Below, one piece after another: positions 36,620-48,443 of a DNA stretch of 64,000 bases. The stretch lies in the NCBI RefSeq assembly GCF_000346465.2, contig NC_034011.1, positions 1,220,765 through 1,284,764 of the forward strand. The letters run 5' to 3'. Numbering within the stretch: position 1 is the stretch's first letter; each line of letters begins with the position of its first letter. The stretch is from Prunus persica. Taxonomy: Eukaryota > Streptophyta > Magnoliopsida > Rosales > Rosaceae. Below the pieces are notes generated by a model that was not told the origin of the DNA, did not search any database, and saw nothing but the letters and a program-made list of their open reading frames with translations. A program made the translations under genes and the position numbers.

Positions 36620-39303
36620 AACCTTAATTTGATATCATATTAGATAATCACTAGAGCTTAAGGAAGAATAGCTGAACCATTTTTGACAAATGATAGGGAC
36701 CTAATTTTAAACAGTAACTCTGCAGTCGACCAGTTTGTTTGCTTTTGTTCTTGTTCCTAATCACAAATGCTTTTGGTACAAGTTGTAATTGCCCTTTCTT
36801 TGGCTTTTTCTTTCACGATCTCTTCCTTTTGCATTTCTCTTTTTGTTTTTTGTTTTTTTTTTCCGAGAGAGAGAGAAGGACTTGTAACAGTATGTGAACC
36901 TCTAAGTCCCCATTAGAAGAAATCTTATCCAAGAAAACCTTTTGGATGCTTTTTAAAGCAATAAAAACCGACCTCTAGCCGAAAAAAAACGACCTTTCAA
37001 TTGAAAAATACCACAAAAATGCTTTTGTCTTCCCTTTTGACAATGGCCAAACTCACGCCTCTCCTGGTGTAAAAGCATCCTCGTCACGCACGCCCACATA
37101 TCAAGACAATTACAATTCTGTATTGTTTTTATTTATTTATTATGTGTTTACCTTTTCTTTTTCTTTCTTTTTTTTCCCCAAAAATTATATTCATTAATGC
37201 ATGGTACATGCATGCTAGCGTCAAGATTTACAGTGGTCATGGCAGGCCCATTTTAATTATAAAATCAAACAATGTAAATATTCTAGATCCCTAGACGTGA
37301 CTTGCCAATTTTGCACGTAAGTATTGGTGGAAAACCAAACAAATGAAATTCAATCGGATTGTTTTGACGTGATACACGATTAGTCGGCGACATGTCGGCC
37401 GTGGCCTGTGGGATTGATTTTTTATTACCCATTGTTTTTGTTTGTTTTCGGGAAATCGAGACAGAATTCCCTACAACAACGGCGGTATACTGTTAATTTT
37501 TGTAAGTCATTGATGTTGTTGGAGTTTTAGGTAATGGCCTCCCAAACATAACTACTATTGGAGGAACTGATGTCGTAACATGAACATGCGCATAAGTTAA
37601 AAGTTGATGCCTACTACATTGAAATAGACATCAGTCACCAATACAATACATCGCTATGTTGAACACATCGACAACAACTTTTATCCGTTGCGTAGTGGAA
37701 ACTAACTGGCAATTTCCAATTTGATTTGGTTGCATTAGGGTGAACGACTGATCTCTTCTATAAATAGAAAGTAAGAGATGCCCTTTTTGATAAATTGAGG
37801 TGGCAATCCTATAAGTTGAACAACGTCTTCAATGGTGAAGTGTGAGTCTGCTCTTACTACTTCCAGGCATTCATGATAATGCATTAGGTAAGTTGAAGAT
37901 GATGATCTCGGAAGCCAAGAGAAAGGAAGCTTATCCAAGTTGTTTTATAGCTATACTTAGTGTTGACTCTTCTCGCAAATGTAAATTGTTTACAATGAAC
38001 ATGAATATGATCTATATTTGTTTTCATGTTTTCATATGTCATTTATATGTGTGTGCCATGAATTTTATTTGATTTTCTCATTATATCTAAAATCAACTTT
38101 TTATACTCTCACATTATTTTTAGGTTTCTAGAATTTGGGTTATTCTTACTAAGATATTAAATTTGTGATATTGAAATTTAATCATTATAATGAATTCTTA
38201 TATATATTTTCTTATAAAAACTAAGTTAATTGTAATTATAAAAGTATTTAAAGTTGACCCTCCTTAATAGAATTCCTAACTCCGCCACTTAAGGGGATAG
38301 ATTTTGTCGTGGGGCATGCAAAACAAGATGAACAAATTAGATTAATATCAAATCCGAAGATCAAATAAATTTCTCCATGTTGAAAAAAGTCTCAAGTTTT
38401 ATTAATAATATGACAAGTATTCAAAATACAGTCCTAGGATAGGCCTTGATATAAGCATCAACCCTAATTCAACTATGACGCATAAAAGGAAAATCTTCCA
38501 ATTGATTAAAAAATATTAAGACAATAAAATTATGTATACATAAGTTGGAATATTATCTGAATGAAAATAGGCATAATAAATTATGAGATCATTTTCAAGT
38601 TTATACTCATTTTTTTAACATTTACAATTACATACTCAAACTCATACAAAACTTACAAATTACCCACTCCTTGGGAAAACCGTTAATAGATATGTTAAAG
38701 GCTGGTGTAGTGACGTGGACCCTTTTTTATTATCAAGAATGATCACAGGATATCTGCTTGTTGGGTAAAGGAGGGGCCACCATATTGATCTTAAGAATCC
38801 ATCATTGTCAGGTGATGATGATATGCTTATATGTATTGCATGGATAAAGAAGAGGCCACAATGGCATCAAACTCTTCTGGAGAATGACTTTGTTATAAGC
38901 TGTTTTCAAGCATTTCTACATTTATATCCCCTCCCTCTTATCATGTCTGTCTAGCCAAAATAAAACTACCATATTTTTTAAATACCTCAATCTTTGAAAC
39001 TGACATATTTGGCACTACAAATGAGCAATAAGTTTTGACTCAATTTCCAAAACTACAAGCAATAGTGTTATAGTATCATTATCAAAACATAATACAATTT
39101 CACCGCCTATATATTACGTAGTGAGCCTGCGAACAACCGGAGTACACATTTCACATTTTACAACTCACATGTGCCCATCTATGTACAAAATCTGCAACCT
39201 AATTCATTTGAGAAACAACCATACAACAACAAAATAGCATGTTTAAGCAATGATCATTGCATCAATGGAGAAATCTAACATGCCAACCCACTGATTTAAG
39301 GAA

Positions 39304-42300
39304 CTAATCAGATCCATCGGAATCTTCATCCGATGTAACCTCTGAGCCTTCCTCATCTTCATCATCTTCATCAATCCTGAAGGCTGTTTTAGCTGTCATC
39401 TTGGACAGTGCTGCAGTCTTGCTTGCCCTCTGTGAGCGAGCGCTTACTGTGCCAAGATTATTAGGAACAACAGAGGTCGGGGAACTGTCTTCATCAGAAG
39501 ATTCCTCTTCAAGCCTCACTTGTTTCCTGCGACGGGTTGGTTTAGTTGAGCAAGGAGCTGGTGTTTGTGGCATTTCAACAGAAACGTTGAAATCCATGTT
39601 GAAGTCTAGTTCTAACCTCCCTACAAAATTTATAAGCAGAAGAATTATCGAGATTGTAATCAGAGAAGAGATGCCATACTTCCAGAACAAAAGGGGGAAA
39701 AACACACCAAAACTACTTCAAATGAATGCAATCCCATATGTAATATGTCAATGAAACAACACCTAATAGGTGGTGTTTTGGCTGCATACTAGTAGTAAGC
39801 AGAAAAACTGTTTACTTGAAGAAGTTAATATGGCAGACATCATATTTTATTTCCTCCTGCAATAGTCTAGCTCAACATTACCGCAATGCAGCACACAATA
39901 CTTGTGCGCAGAGGTTATCTAAACCAGTAGATTATAAGGATTAAGTTTATTATCAAAAAAATACCTGTTCCTTCATTCTGGATAGATTATAAGCATTTTT
40001 GTATCTTCAGTTGTTAGAAATATTTCCATGGTACTCTTATGAACAAGTTAAGGATTTTACCAAATATAAGATTAGCTTGGTCTTGCAACATTTCTTGATC
40101 TGGATGTCTATCCAGTGCCTTGAGATGGTCAGCCATCCGCCTTAATTCCTTGACAAGATCCTTCTCTGCCGATACAGATTCAGCCACACGAATTAATAGC
40201 CTCCTTATTAATTGGATAGCCCCTTGCTCTGACAACCGAAAATGGAGCAACACAAGTATTCTACATAATGCTGACACATATGACTTCTCTGCAGGTGTCT
40301 TCTTTGTATGGAAGGTTGCCACCTAAATAAAGAATAAACCCAAGTAATCAATACTTTTAAGCCTGCAAAATTCTTCATTCTGAAGGCATCAATTAAGCCT
40401 GGGGATTTGGGATGGATGTACTATGCTAGATCCTCAGTACTATGCTAGATCAGTTTGTGAAACTTAAGAGTTGGAAGAATAACAAATTTGTTTCAAGCTA
40501 TTATTTGTTTCAAGCTATCTCATTATTTATTAAAAAATAAAGTAACATTGTTATTTATTTAAAAAATCAAAAAGAAACAAAAAAAGGAATCAAGGAAAGG
40601 ATAATAACAAAACTAATGGGGGTAAAAACTATAACCTATGCTTACCATAAACAATCTTAGATAGGCTCATTATGTTTCATTAAGACATTGATAAGAAATG
40701 ATGTGGAAAACTAGAGTTTATCTTTGGGTATCTGTATGGTAATGAAATGAAAGTGACAGGGTTATTGATAGCATAAAACTCAACTCAACAAGTCTTCATC
40801 CCAAAGGATGGGACTAGCTGCTTTTATTCCTACCTTGACTTCTGTCAATACCTTTTTTGGTATGAAGGAATAGGATAGGATCCAAAAACAATTGAGGACC
40901 AATTATGGAGCAGGCATAAAAAAATAGATTCTTGAACCTTGAACAACCATTTAAGTTAGCAGATGATAAGACTTAATCACTGAGACTTAAACCAACCTAT
41001 CTATGTACAGCCTCTAACCCTAGTCAAAAGTAGATATTTATAGCTATGACCATAATCACAGCTTCAGAGTGGCAAAAAGACCAAAATTATGGAAGTTGAA
41101 ATATTAACTTCTAGCTGTGGCCCAACATAAAAAAATAATCATTTGGTGATTCAGTCATCGAGTTACCTCTGTGGCTAAGCGTATGGCAAGCCCCTCCTCA
41201 CCACATTCAAGTGGAGGTTCTTCTATGACTTCTGGTACTTCCCCGGTATCATTTCCATCTTCCATCTCGTTTTTATATAAGGGAGCCTGCATGATTTGCA
41301 GCATAAAACGTGATACTTGGACTGCACGCTTACGCATATTAGAAACCATATATGCAGAACCTCCAGCATTGCCATTGATACCCGGCCACATAGAGCGCAT
41401 GACTGTAATGAAGGACTTTGATATACACTTCTGCATTTAAATAACCACACGATTTCAGGTTATTGGCATCATCCCCAATATGCGAATATACAAGAGGAAC
41501 CTCATGTTAGACAAATAAGCATTACTTGCCTTGTGATTAGCTGAGAGGGAAGGGTAATGCTCAAAGAAAACAGATAAGCACTGTTTCAACCTGGTGAAAA
41601 AGTTAAGCATTAAACTGGTATGTGTTTGTTTTTGCCAGGACAAAATTGCGATGAGTATACTTGTGAAAAAGATACAGAATAAATAAGGCGCAAACAGGCT
41701 ACCTATGCAAGTCTTTAGATTCATTGCTGAAGTACAAGGTAATGAGCTTGGATAAAAGCAAGGGATGTAGAGAAGCGGGCATGCCTTGGTAGTTTTCACT
41801 CACAAGAAGAACTTTAGCAAACCCCTCCCCAAGAGCACCTTGAACGGACTCATTTTCATCACTTGCTAAAGAATTGTCCCAATCATCTTTAATAAGCCCA
41901 GCGTACAAAAGATCAAGCAATTTAATATTCGATATCCCATCTGTATCAGAAAAGTTTAAAGGACTTGAGGTTATATCGTAATCTTGGTGTTGTGATAAAA
42001 CGTCCTGGCCCACCACTCTATCAACTTCCTGAAGATTATGCCACATCCCAAGATCAAATAATGCCTTACAAGCAATTATGCTAATTGGAGCAGGACCCTT
42101 AACAAATGAAACCTTTAACTGCTTTACTAGTTCCTGGCTTGGCTTCTTCTCTAACAACCCAAAAAGCCCGAGGCATCTCACTGCAATCCTCTGGACTTCC
42201 AAGTGAGAATGTTTCGCCTGCAATTCAGAATCAAAAGATGTTGTTAACCCTACAAAAGAAAAACGCCATCAAGCATGCCTATTATTAGGTGCGTTTTATT

Positions 42301-45300
42301 TACCCAAAAGTCATTACAGTAAAAAGAAGAAACGGATTACACTTAAAGAGTTAGCGTCCCTCCTATCTCTTAAGTTGGAGGTTAGGCATATCAACCACCT
42401 TAAAACAAAAACCAGACACTCCTCCAATTTTTTGAAATTCAAAAGGAACAAACAACACAAATTCTTTGTTTTTCAGTTACATGAAATAAGCTCATTACCG
42501 CTGGAAGCAATAAAGATTGCAGTAGTTCAGCAGGCTCGGTAGCTCTCCCTTGAATGCAATGATATGATCTTGCCTTCTCCAAGTAAAGGCCGAAAACAGC
42601 AAGGCAGTGCATCCACTGCATAAAATCAGCTGTTCTTTCCCTGCAAGGCCGAGCAATCTCCTCTACAACCCCAATAACAACTTCTTCAAATTCACCACTA
42701 GCAGCATGCACCTTTCTTGCTAACCCAGACACCGCTTCAGCCCAATCTTTATCACCACCAAGATTTATTCCATCTCCTATAACAACCATGTCCCCATACT
42801 GATCAACTTCATGGTCAAAAGGCTTATGCAGCAGTTCCAGCACAAATGTGCTAGCAAACTTCCTGTTTGTAGCATCTGAAAAATCAAGCAATGCACCAAG
42901 CAAGAGTAGCTGCCGACATGCAAAGCGATAATTTGGTCCTGAGTAGGTAATTTCAAGTTAGGATATAGAGTTGGATATAAATCAATGTTCTCAATCAAAT
43001 GTTAATTACACTCACCAGCATCAATGTGAGCTTTGACTAAATCTATATAATCAGAAATTGTTGCTGGCAGAATTTGCTCAAGAAGGTCATTGCTGTCTGA
43101 AGCTTCCGCCGCATATACTGCTGCTTCTGTGCCCATTGTAGAAGCAGCATCAGAGCCTTTTGCCTGTTCAAGCACAAGTTGCGACCCTTAAATAATGAGG
43201 GGCCAGTTCGTTCAGTATATGTAAATTAAGAAACAATATGTCATTGGAATATATGCCCTAATAGAGTGTTCCAGACATGGTTATGTGGCCTTTTTCAGCA
43301 CCCACTGGCCACTTTATCTCAACTTTCATATGCCTTAATTTGTCAGCTATGATCTCCCCTCCATTCTATATGTTTTAAACCACAAACCACTTGAAAATTT
43401 ACATAGTAAAATAGTATAAACTTACTTGTGCTTCCATCTGCAGGTGCCTGCATATCATCCTCCAATAAAGAGCGACCTCTGCTTCCATTAGTTGGATGCT
43501 TGGTGTGCAATGTGCTGAATCTTCTAACATTGAATCCAAAGCATGATCAATAAAACAGGCTAACATTCATAGTATAGTATGTATATGTGTGTGTCTAGTA
43601 TAGATCAAAGGATGCATCGCTAACATTTTTACCTATAGACAAACAATTGTATTAATGTTTGGGAGCATCAAAGATTTGACGAAGAGAAAATGCAATCTTT
43701 TCTGAAAATCGACAGAACTGGAAGAATGTCCAAATTTAAGGTACTAGATTCAGAAAAAACTACTGGAACACATAAAAATAAAAAAGTTAGCTCACTGGAA
43801 CTCTTTTTCTTAACCAAGATATAACTCGTTCAACGAAGTCCATGTTCACATGTTCATGAAGAACTGAGCCCAGATCTTCATAATGACATATTTAAAAGAA
43901 GTGTACTTCAACTTATATTTAGGTCATACTTTAGAACCACCGTGATGTTCAGTTTGGCATGTGTCGCAGAAGTATTCAGTATGACTAGTCTAGAAGACAA
44001 CAAAAATCAAGAGGCAGAATCATTTGTATACATGTTTTCTCTTCATTGGCAATATCTAGACCTTGAGTTTCTGCTCTCAGGACTATCCCAAATTTATGGT
44101 CAAGTTTCTGGTAATCAAGAATGTTATAACATGTTGGGTCTGGAAAAGAGTTATGCTAAATTGGTAAGTCCCATACCTGGACAGGGAACCTTTATTGCTT
44201 CCCCACCCAAACTAAAAAATAGGAAAATAAATAGGACATACGTGTAAGTAATGAAAAAGCAAAAAGGTTTAGAATGCTATCAAACCTTCAGCCATCTCAT
44301 CGCTAGATGATATGTACTGCCGAATATTTTCACCATCTCGTACTTTAATTAAACCAGCTTTTAACAAGGCGTCAGCCACAGACTCTCCAACGAATTCATA
44401 GGTTTCAACATCAAGAAACTTGAGAAGTTCCAAAGGGTCTCCTCTGCAGCACTTAATTAGCCATTCATCTTTCAATAATTTAAGACACTCATTTGAAACA
44501 GCAACAGAACGATCAGCGAGTCCCCTCTGAAGAATTAATGTTCTATGCTTGATACTACAAAAACAAGAAAATGAAAGTGAGAAAAAAAACTGAAAGAAAA
44601 GGGAAAAGAAAAAAGGCAACCCTCCAAAAATAATGCTCTTTTAAGTAATATACCAGCAAACTAACATAGTGGAGGAGGTTTATATATTGAAATTTGTAGC
44701 TCAAATATGACTAGACACGGGTAAACATAACTGCCCCTGTTAATAAAGCCAAGGACTAAACTATAATCAGACAGAAATGTTGTAATCATCACCATATAAT
44801 GGTAAACTATAACTGCCCCTTGATTGTAAAATTCAAATCTGTTTCATAAAATAATAAGTTATTATTATTATTTTTTTCCAAATCTTTACAGCACCCCTTG
44901 CATTTCCATCAGATGTTCACATACTGCTGCAATAAGAAGGGAATAAACTTACCTGAGACTTTGAAGAGGAAATTTACTAGCTAGAACACAGTACGCTGCT
45001 TTGCGCACTGATTCACTGACATCTAATGTAGAATCAATGATTGCCTGTGCGGTTACATTTGAAGGAGGCAAAGATAGCACTATTGTCTTCCGAACCTCCT
45101 GCAAAAATGCCAAAGTTGGATATCTAAGAAGCAAGTTTCCGCAGAATTATAAAGTACTATAGCATTGAGATACGATACCAACACATAAAAGTTGACACAA
45201 TCTTAGTATATCCTTTGGTAAACAATAGTATTACAAGCCATCCATTGGAAAAGAGTATGCAAGCTTGTGTCTGTTGTAACTACAACTCAAATTTCAGTAT

Positions 45301-46758
45301 ACCCAAAATATACTGAAATGCTTCTCAACAAAGCACGCATTCATATTATAACATGGACATGATGTTGAAATAGGAAACTCTACAAGAAGAATATAAACAA
45401 CAGATAGGAGAAAGAAGATGGACTATCAGTCTAACACCAGCACTGCACAACATATATGTATGTGAATCAATGGAGGAACTTACCACAGTTTGTTCTAGAG
45501 GAAGCATATCAAGAAATAGATCAAGAATATCACTGTTCTCGCAATCACTTGCAAAACGTGAAAGAGCCCTAACTGCAGAAATACGGATTACAGGGACCTT
45601 GTCCCCCGCACGCAACTTCATACAATCTATTACTTCATCCCAGAGCTCACTGCTCACTTCTGCATCATCTGGTAATTGCAGGATGATCTACAAGAGTACA
45701 AATTTCCATCAAGCCAGGAAAAAGGGAAAACTATTGCAAAGTATGAAATTCATACAACCTATGAACTTCAAAAATAAAAATAAAAACTTCATGAAAAATC
45801 GGGGGTAAGGGTAACAGTATTACAGTGAAAGCTCCCGCCAAGAATGAATAAAGCTAACGAAACCTCACCATATAAGTTCAAACGAAGTGCAACATCCAGA
45901 GTAGATAAATCAAATGCTACTTACAGATCTCGATTTTAGGTGTCGGTAGCTCAAAAGTAAAACCTTATAGAAACCCCTCTTTTCCAATAAAACCATCGTG
46001 ATGAAAATAGCTCTAAGAATTTATGCACCTTTCAAGTTCATCAATTGTAAAGTTTTGAGAAATAATTCATAAGCTACATATAGAGCAACCAAAAGTCATA
46101 CGTCTCTACTTGTGGGTTCAAACAAAAGAAGCTAAAGTTTAAAATTGAAAAATAGAGTCGTTAAGAGTTCCTATCCAGCACCCAAAACCAGAAATCGTCT
46201 CCTATCACCCCTATCAACACATCAAATCCCATGAATAATATCCCCTTCTTTCTCCGACTTCATTTTCTCAGCAACCAACCAAGAAACAACCATTCAAAAT
46301 ACCAAAAATAGGAAAGCCCTAAAACCCCAAACCCCAAACCCCAATTTCCAACACTTGGTTCAGTAACCAAATTAAAAACCTACCGAAGAAACAATCTGGC
46401 AGGCTCGGAACCTATGAGTCCTATTAGCGGCAGCAGACACCGGCAGAAGGAACCTGAGAAAGTCCTCCAAGAAAGCGTCGCATTGGGAGGCAGGGCCGGA
46501 GTCTCGGGCCGTGGCGAAGGCAGAGATGAATCGAACGGTGCGTTCGGCGGAGGCCGTACGCCTCTGGAAGGCAAAGAAGGGAGTTAGAGTTTTACAGAAT
46601 GCGGAGAAGAAGAGAGAAGACGACGACGTCTTGGAGCGGAGGGCGGATAGCTCCTTGAGCTTGCGGTTGTGGGTAGCGTTGGAGGTGCGAGCGTCGTTCA
46701 AGATTTGAGCGATTTTGAGCATTAAGGACTTCTCTTCTTCCACCGTCGCTTCCGCCAT
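39304..46758 (-). CDS. CAPG: Condensin complex subunit 3 (CAP-G)
   Basis: HEAT-repeat subunit of condensin I that works with SMC2/SMC4, CAP-D2 and CAP-H in mitotic chromosome compaction. I rebuilt twelve exons: 46758-46384, 45687-45484, 45098-44953, 44554-44286, 43523-43426, 43163-43016, 42938-42499, 42217-41703, 41590-41530, 41430-41167, 40322-40061 and 39620-39304 (3099 nt, 1032 aa, normal for plant CAP-G). Phase is kept across every junction. Recognisable blocks include VPVIRISAVRALSRFASD (HEAT), VRKTIVLSLPPS, LIKCCRGDPLELLKFLDVET, YRFACRQLLLLGALLDFSDA and SFITVMRSMWPGINGN. The C-terminus is a polyacidic, serine-rich tail ending EDSDGSD, suited to CDK/CK2 phosphorylation. The intron after exon 9 appears to use a GC donor. 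The 5' flank has several TGGGCY elements. Confidence 0.95.
46316..46345 (-). promoter_or_regulatory. G-run/telo-like tract in CAP-G intron 1
   Basis: On the gene's sense strand the tract reads TTGGGGTTTGGGGTTTGGGG followed by TTTTAGGG, starting about 40 nt after the exon-1 donor. Four G-runs with 3- to 5-nt loops fit the G-quadruplex pattern. The motif also resembles plant telo-boxes. Any splicing or transcriptional role is inferred. Confidence 0.5.
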
Positions 46759-46883
46759 TTTTGCTCTCTGCTTGTCGGTGAGTCTGTGGAAATGGATCTG
46801 AAGATTATTTGGAGGGTCAAAGGTTCACGAGGATGATTGCCATTTTTGAATTCAAGCGGGAGTTTGTTTTGTTTTTATGCTAA

Positions 46884-46936
46884 GCCCAATTTCGTAGTTT
46901 CGTTTTGAGGCCCAACGCTAAGAAAAACTGGGCTTC
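46884..46936 (-). promoter_or_regulatory. Site II (TGGGCY) cluster in the CAP-G promoter
   Basis: On the minus strand there are three TGGGCY cores within about 50 bases (GAAGCCCAGTTT holds one in reverse; GTTGGGCC and TTGGGCTT are direct). They lie 130-180 nt upstream of the CAP-G start codon. In plants such clusters bind TCP factors and are common in genes of dividing cells, which fits condensin. This is inference from motif and context. Confidence 0.45.
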
Positions 46937-47098
46937 AGATTTAACGTTTAAAATTTGAAAATATTTTTATCTTTAAACTTTATATATTTCCAACCAATTA
47001 TTATCATTTAAAGTTGACAGAGTAAAGTTTATTAATTTGAAGTTTTTTATACCCGCGATGAAAATTGACGCATGTTATCTACATTTCTCATTTGAGAG

Positions 47099-47292
47099 CA
47101 TTTTTTCTCACCATTTTAAACTAATGTGTACCATTATTATTCTTCTCAACAATTGATACGTGTCCATGAGCATAACCATGGTTCCACAAATACAAATGAA
47201 ATAGTTATAACTATAGTTAGACCCATGGACACTTGTCAAGTGCTAAGATGCGTGATGAGAATACACATTTGGCTAAAGTGGTGAGAAAAAGT
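47099..47292. mobile_element. Palindromic MITE-like foldback element
   Basis: About 195 bp folding back over most of its length. The left arm CATTTTTTCTCACCATTTTA is mirrored on the right by AAAGTGGTGAGAAAAAGTAT. Inner segments ACGTGTCCATGAGCATAACC and GACCCATGGACACTTGTC also pair. There is no coding potential, and no unambiguous target duplication. Confidence 0.6.
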
Positions 47293-47825
47293 ATATCATT
47301 TCTGATTTACCTTCCTCAATTTGCTATTCCCATTCTTATGTTAACACGTAGACTCCACTTACACATTAAAACAGACAATTAATATTCTAAGCACAAAAGG
47401 TTTTTAGCATTTTCAATGTAAGTTTGTTTTTTCAAAGTAAAATAATTGTTTTGAAGGGTCACAATCAACTTATCAATTAGAAAGAGAGAAGGAGTTGTAG
47501 CTTTTGTGATTGAGTTTTGACAAGTTTGTTTTGTTGGGATAATTTTTGTTGATATGGCTCACATATTTTAGCGTTTCAACATTGTTGAAGAGGCAATTGG
47601 AGATGCTCTAAAGTTGAGAGCTTGTGACAATGCTAATTTCAATTCCACAATTTTAATTGAGTTGTCCTTGGATATCTAAATAAAAATTTCTAATCATTTG
47701 TGGTGGAAGCTTTCTTTTTGTTACGGTTTCAAAGTGAAAATTACCTGCAATTCAAGTTCATTTGATTTCTTTTATAGTTGATTATAATAGTCTAGACTTC
47801 TGTTGGCCTAATGAAAATTGGTTAA

Positions 47826-47946
47826 CGGGTATAGTCCAGTAGAAAATGGCATTGATTTGTAGATTAGTGGTCTCATGTTCAAATTTTCATGGTGCTTTGA
47901 CATTGTAAGAAAAAACCCCCTCTCCAATATCGCTTGTGCAAAAAAA
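47826..47946 (+). mobile_element. Diverged SINE copy
   Basis: GGGTATAGTCCAGTAGAAAA (A-box region), CATTGATTTGTAGATTAGTG, a decayed B box (TGTTCAAATTT), a CATGGTGCTTTGACATTGTA module and an A-rich tail. The mutations in the B box indicate an older insertion than the 30- and 32-kb copies. Confidence 0.7.
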
Positions 47947-48443
47947 GATATTTAAAAAAAGAAGATAAATGTAGAAGAATGTATAATAAGAAAATAACGA
48001 GTACTGTAAAAAAGAAATGAAGGCCCGTATTGTATCCATTGCTTTTGGCCAGAGTGAAAAAGAAGTGAAATGAGAGAGTAAAAAAAAGTGGAGGGAGGAA
48101 GGATTGAGGAACAAAGGAGAAAGTAGTGGATAAAAACTTGAAATGAAAATAATATAATATATATTTACGTTTGTGTCCTTTATTTTTAAAATGAGTTAGT
48201 AAAAAGGAAGGGCATTTCGACCAAAAAAAAGTGCAAGAGGGCCATAGTAGTAACTTCACACAAATAGTTGGGAAATAGAATTTGTTATTCTATTTCGGGT
48301 TGAAACGGTAAAAAGGGGCACGAGTCCCCGACCCGTTGAGCAGCATGCTTATAAGCGTCACTGGCTCCTTTCAGACCCGTTTGATGAGCTGGGAAAAAGA
48401 ATTGAATAGAAGAGAGTGAGAGCCTACGACGCTGCATTTTCCG

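Larger units (their letters stand above)
34125..39303. other. Intergenic between Nudix and CAP-G genes
   Basis: No gene is supported across about 5 kb. It contains a candidate MITE (34507-35145), a CT microsatellite (36117-36152) and a SINE (36479-36619). The rest is AT-rich spacer. The short frames at 35.7-35.9 and 37.7-38.07 kb have no recognised domain. The last few hundred bases are the probable CAP-G 3' UTR. Confidence 0.5.
46759..48443. other. Divergent intergenic region between CAP-G and the RRM gene
   Basis: This 1.7-kb spacer separates two head-to-head genes. It holds site-II-like elements near CAP-G, a palindromic MITE (47099-47292) and a SINE (47826-47946). Near the right-hand gene, CTTATAAG (48349-48356) is a possible TATA box about 90 nt from the start codon. 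No further gene is seen. Confidence 0.5.

Noticed and set aside
37735..37938. 67-codon minus-strand frame that looked like a transposase or plant mobile-domain fragment
   Set aside because: No motif could be confirmed and no extension in other frames.
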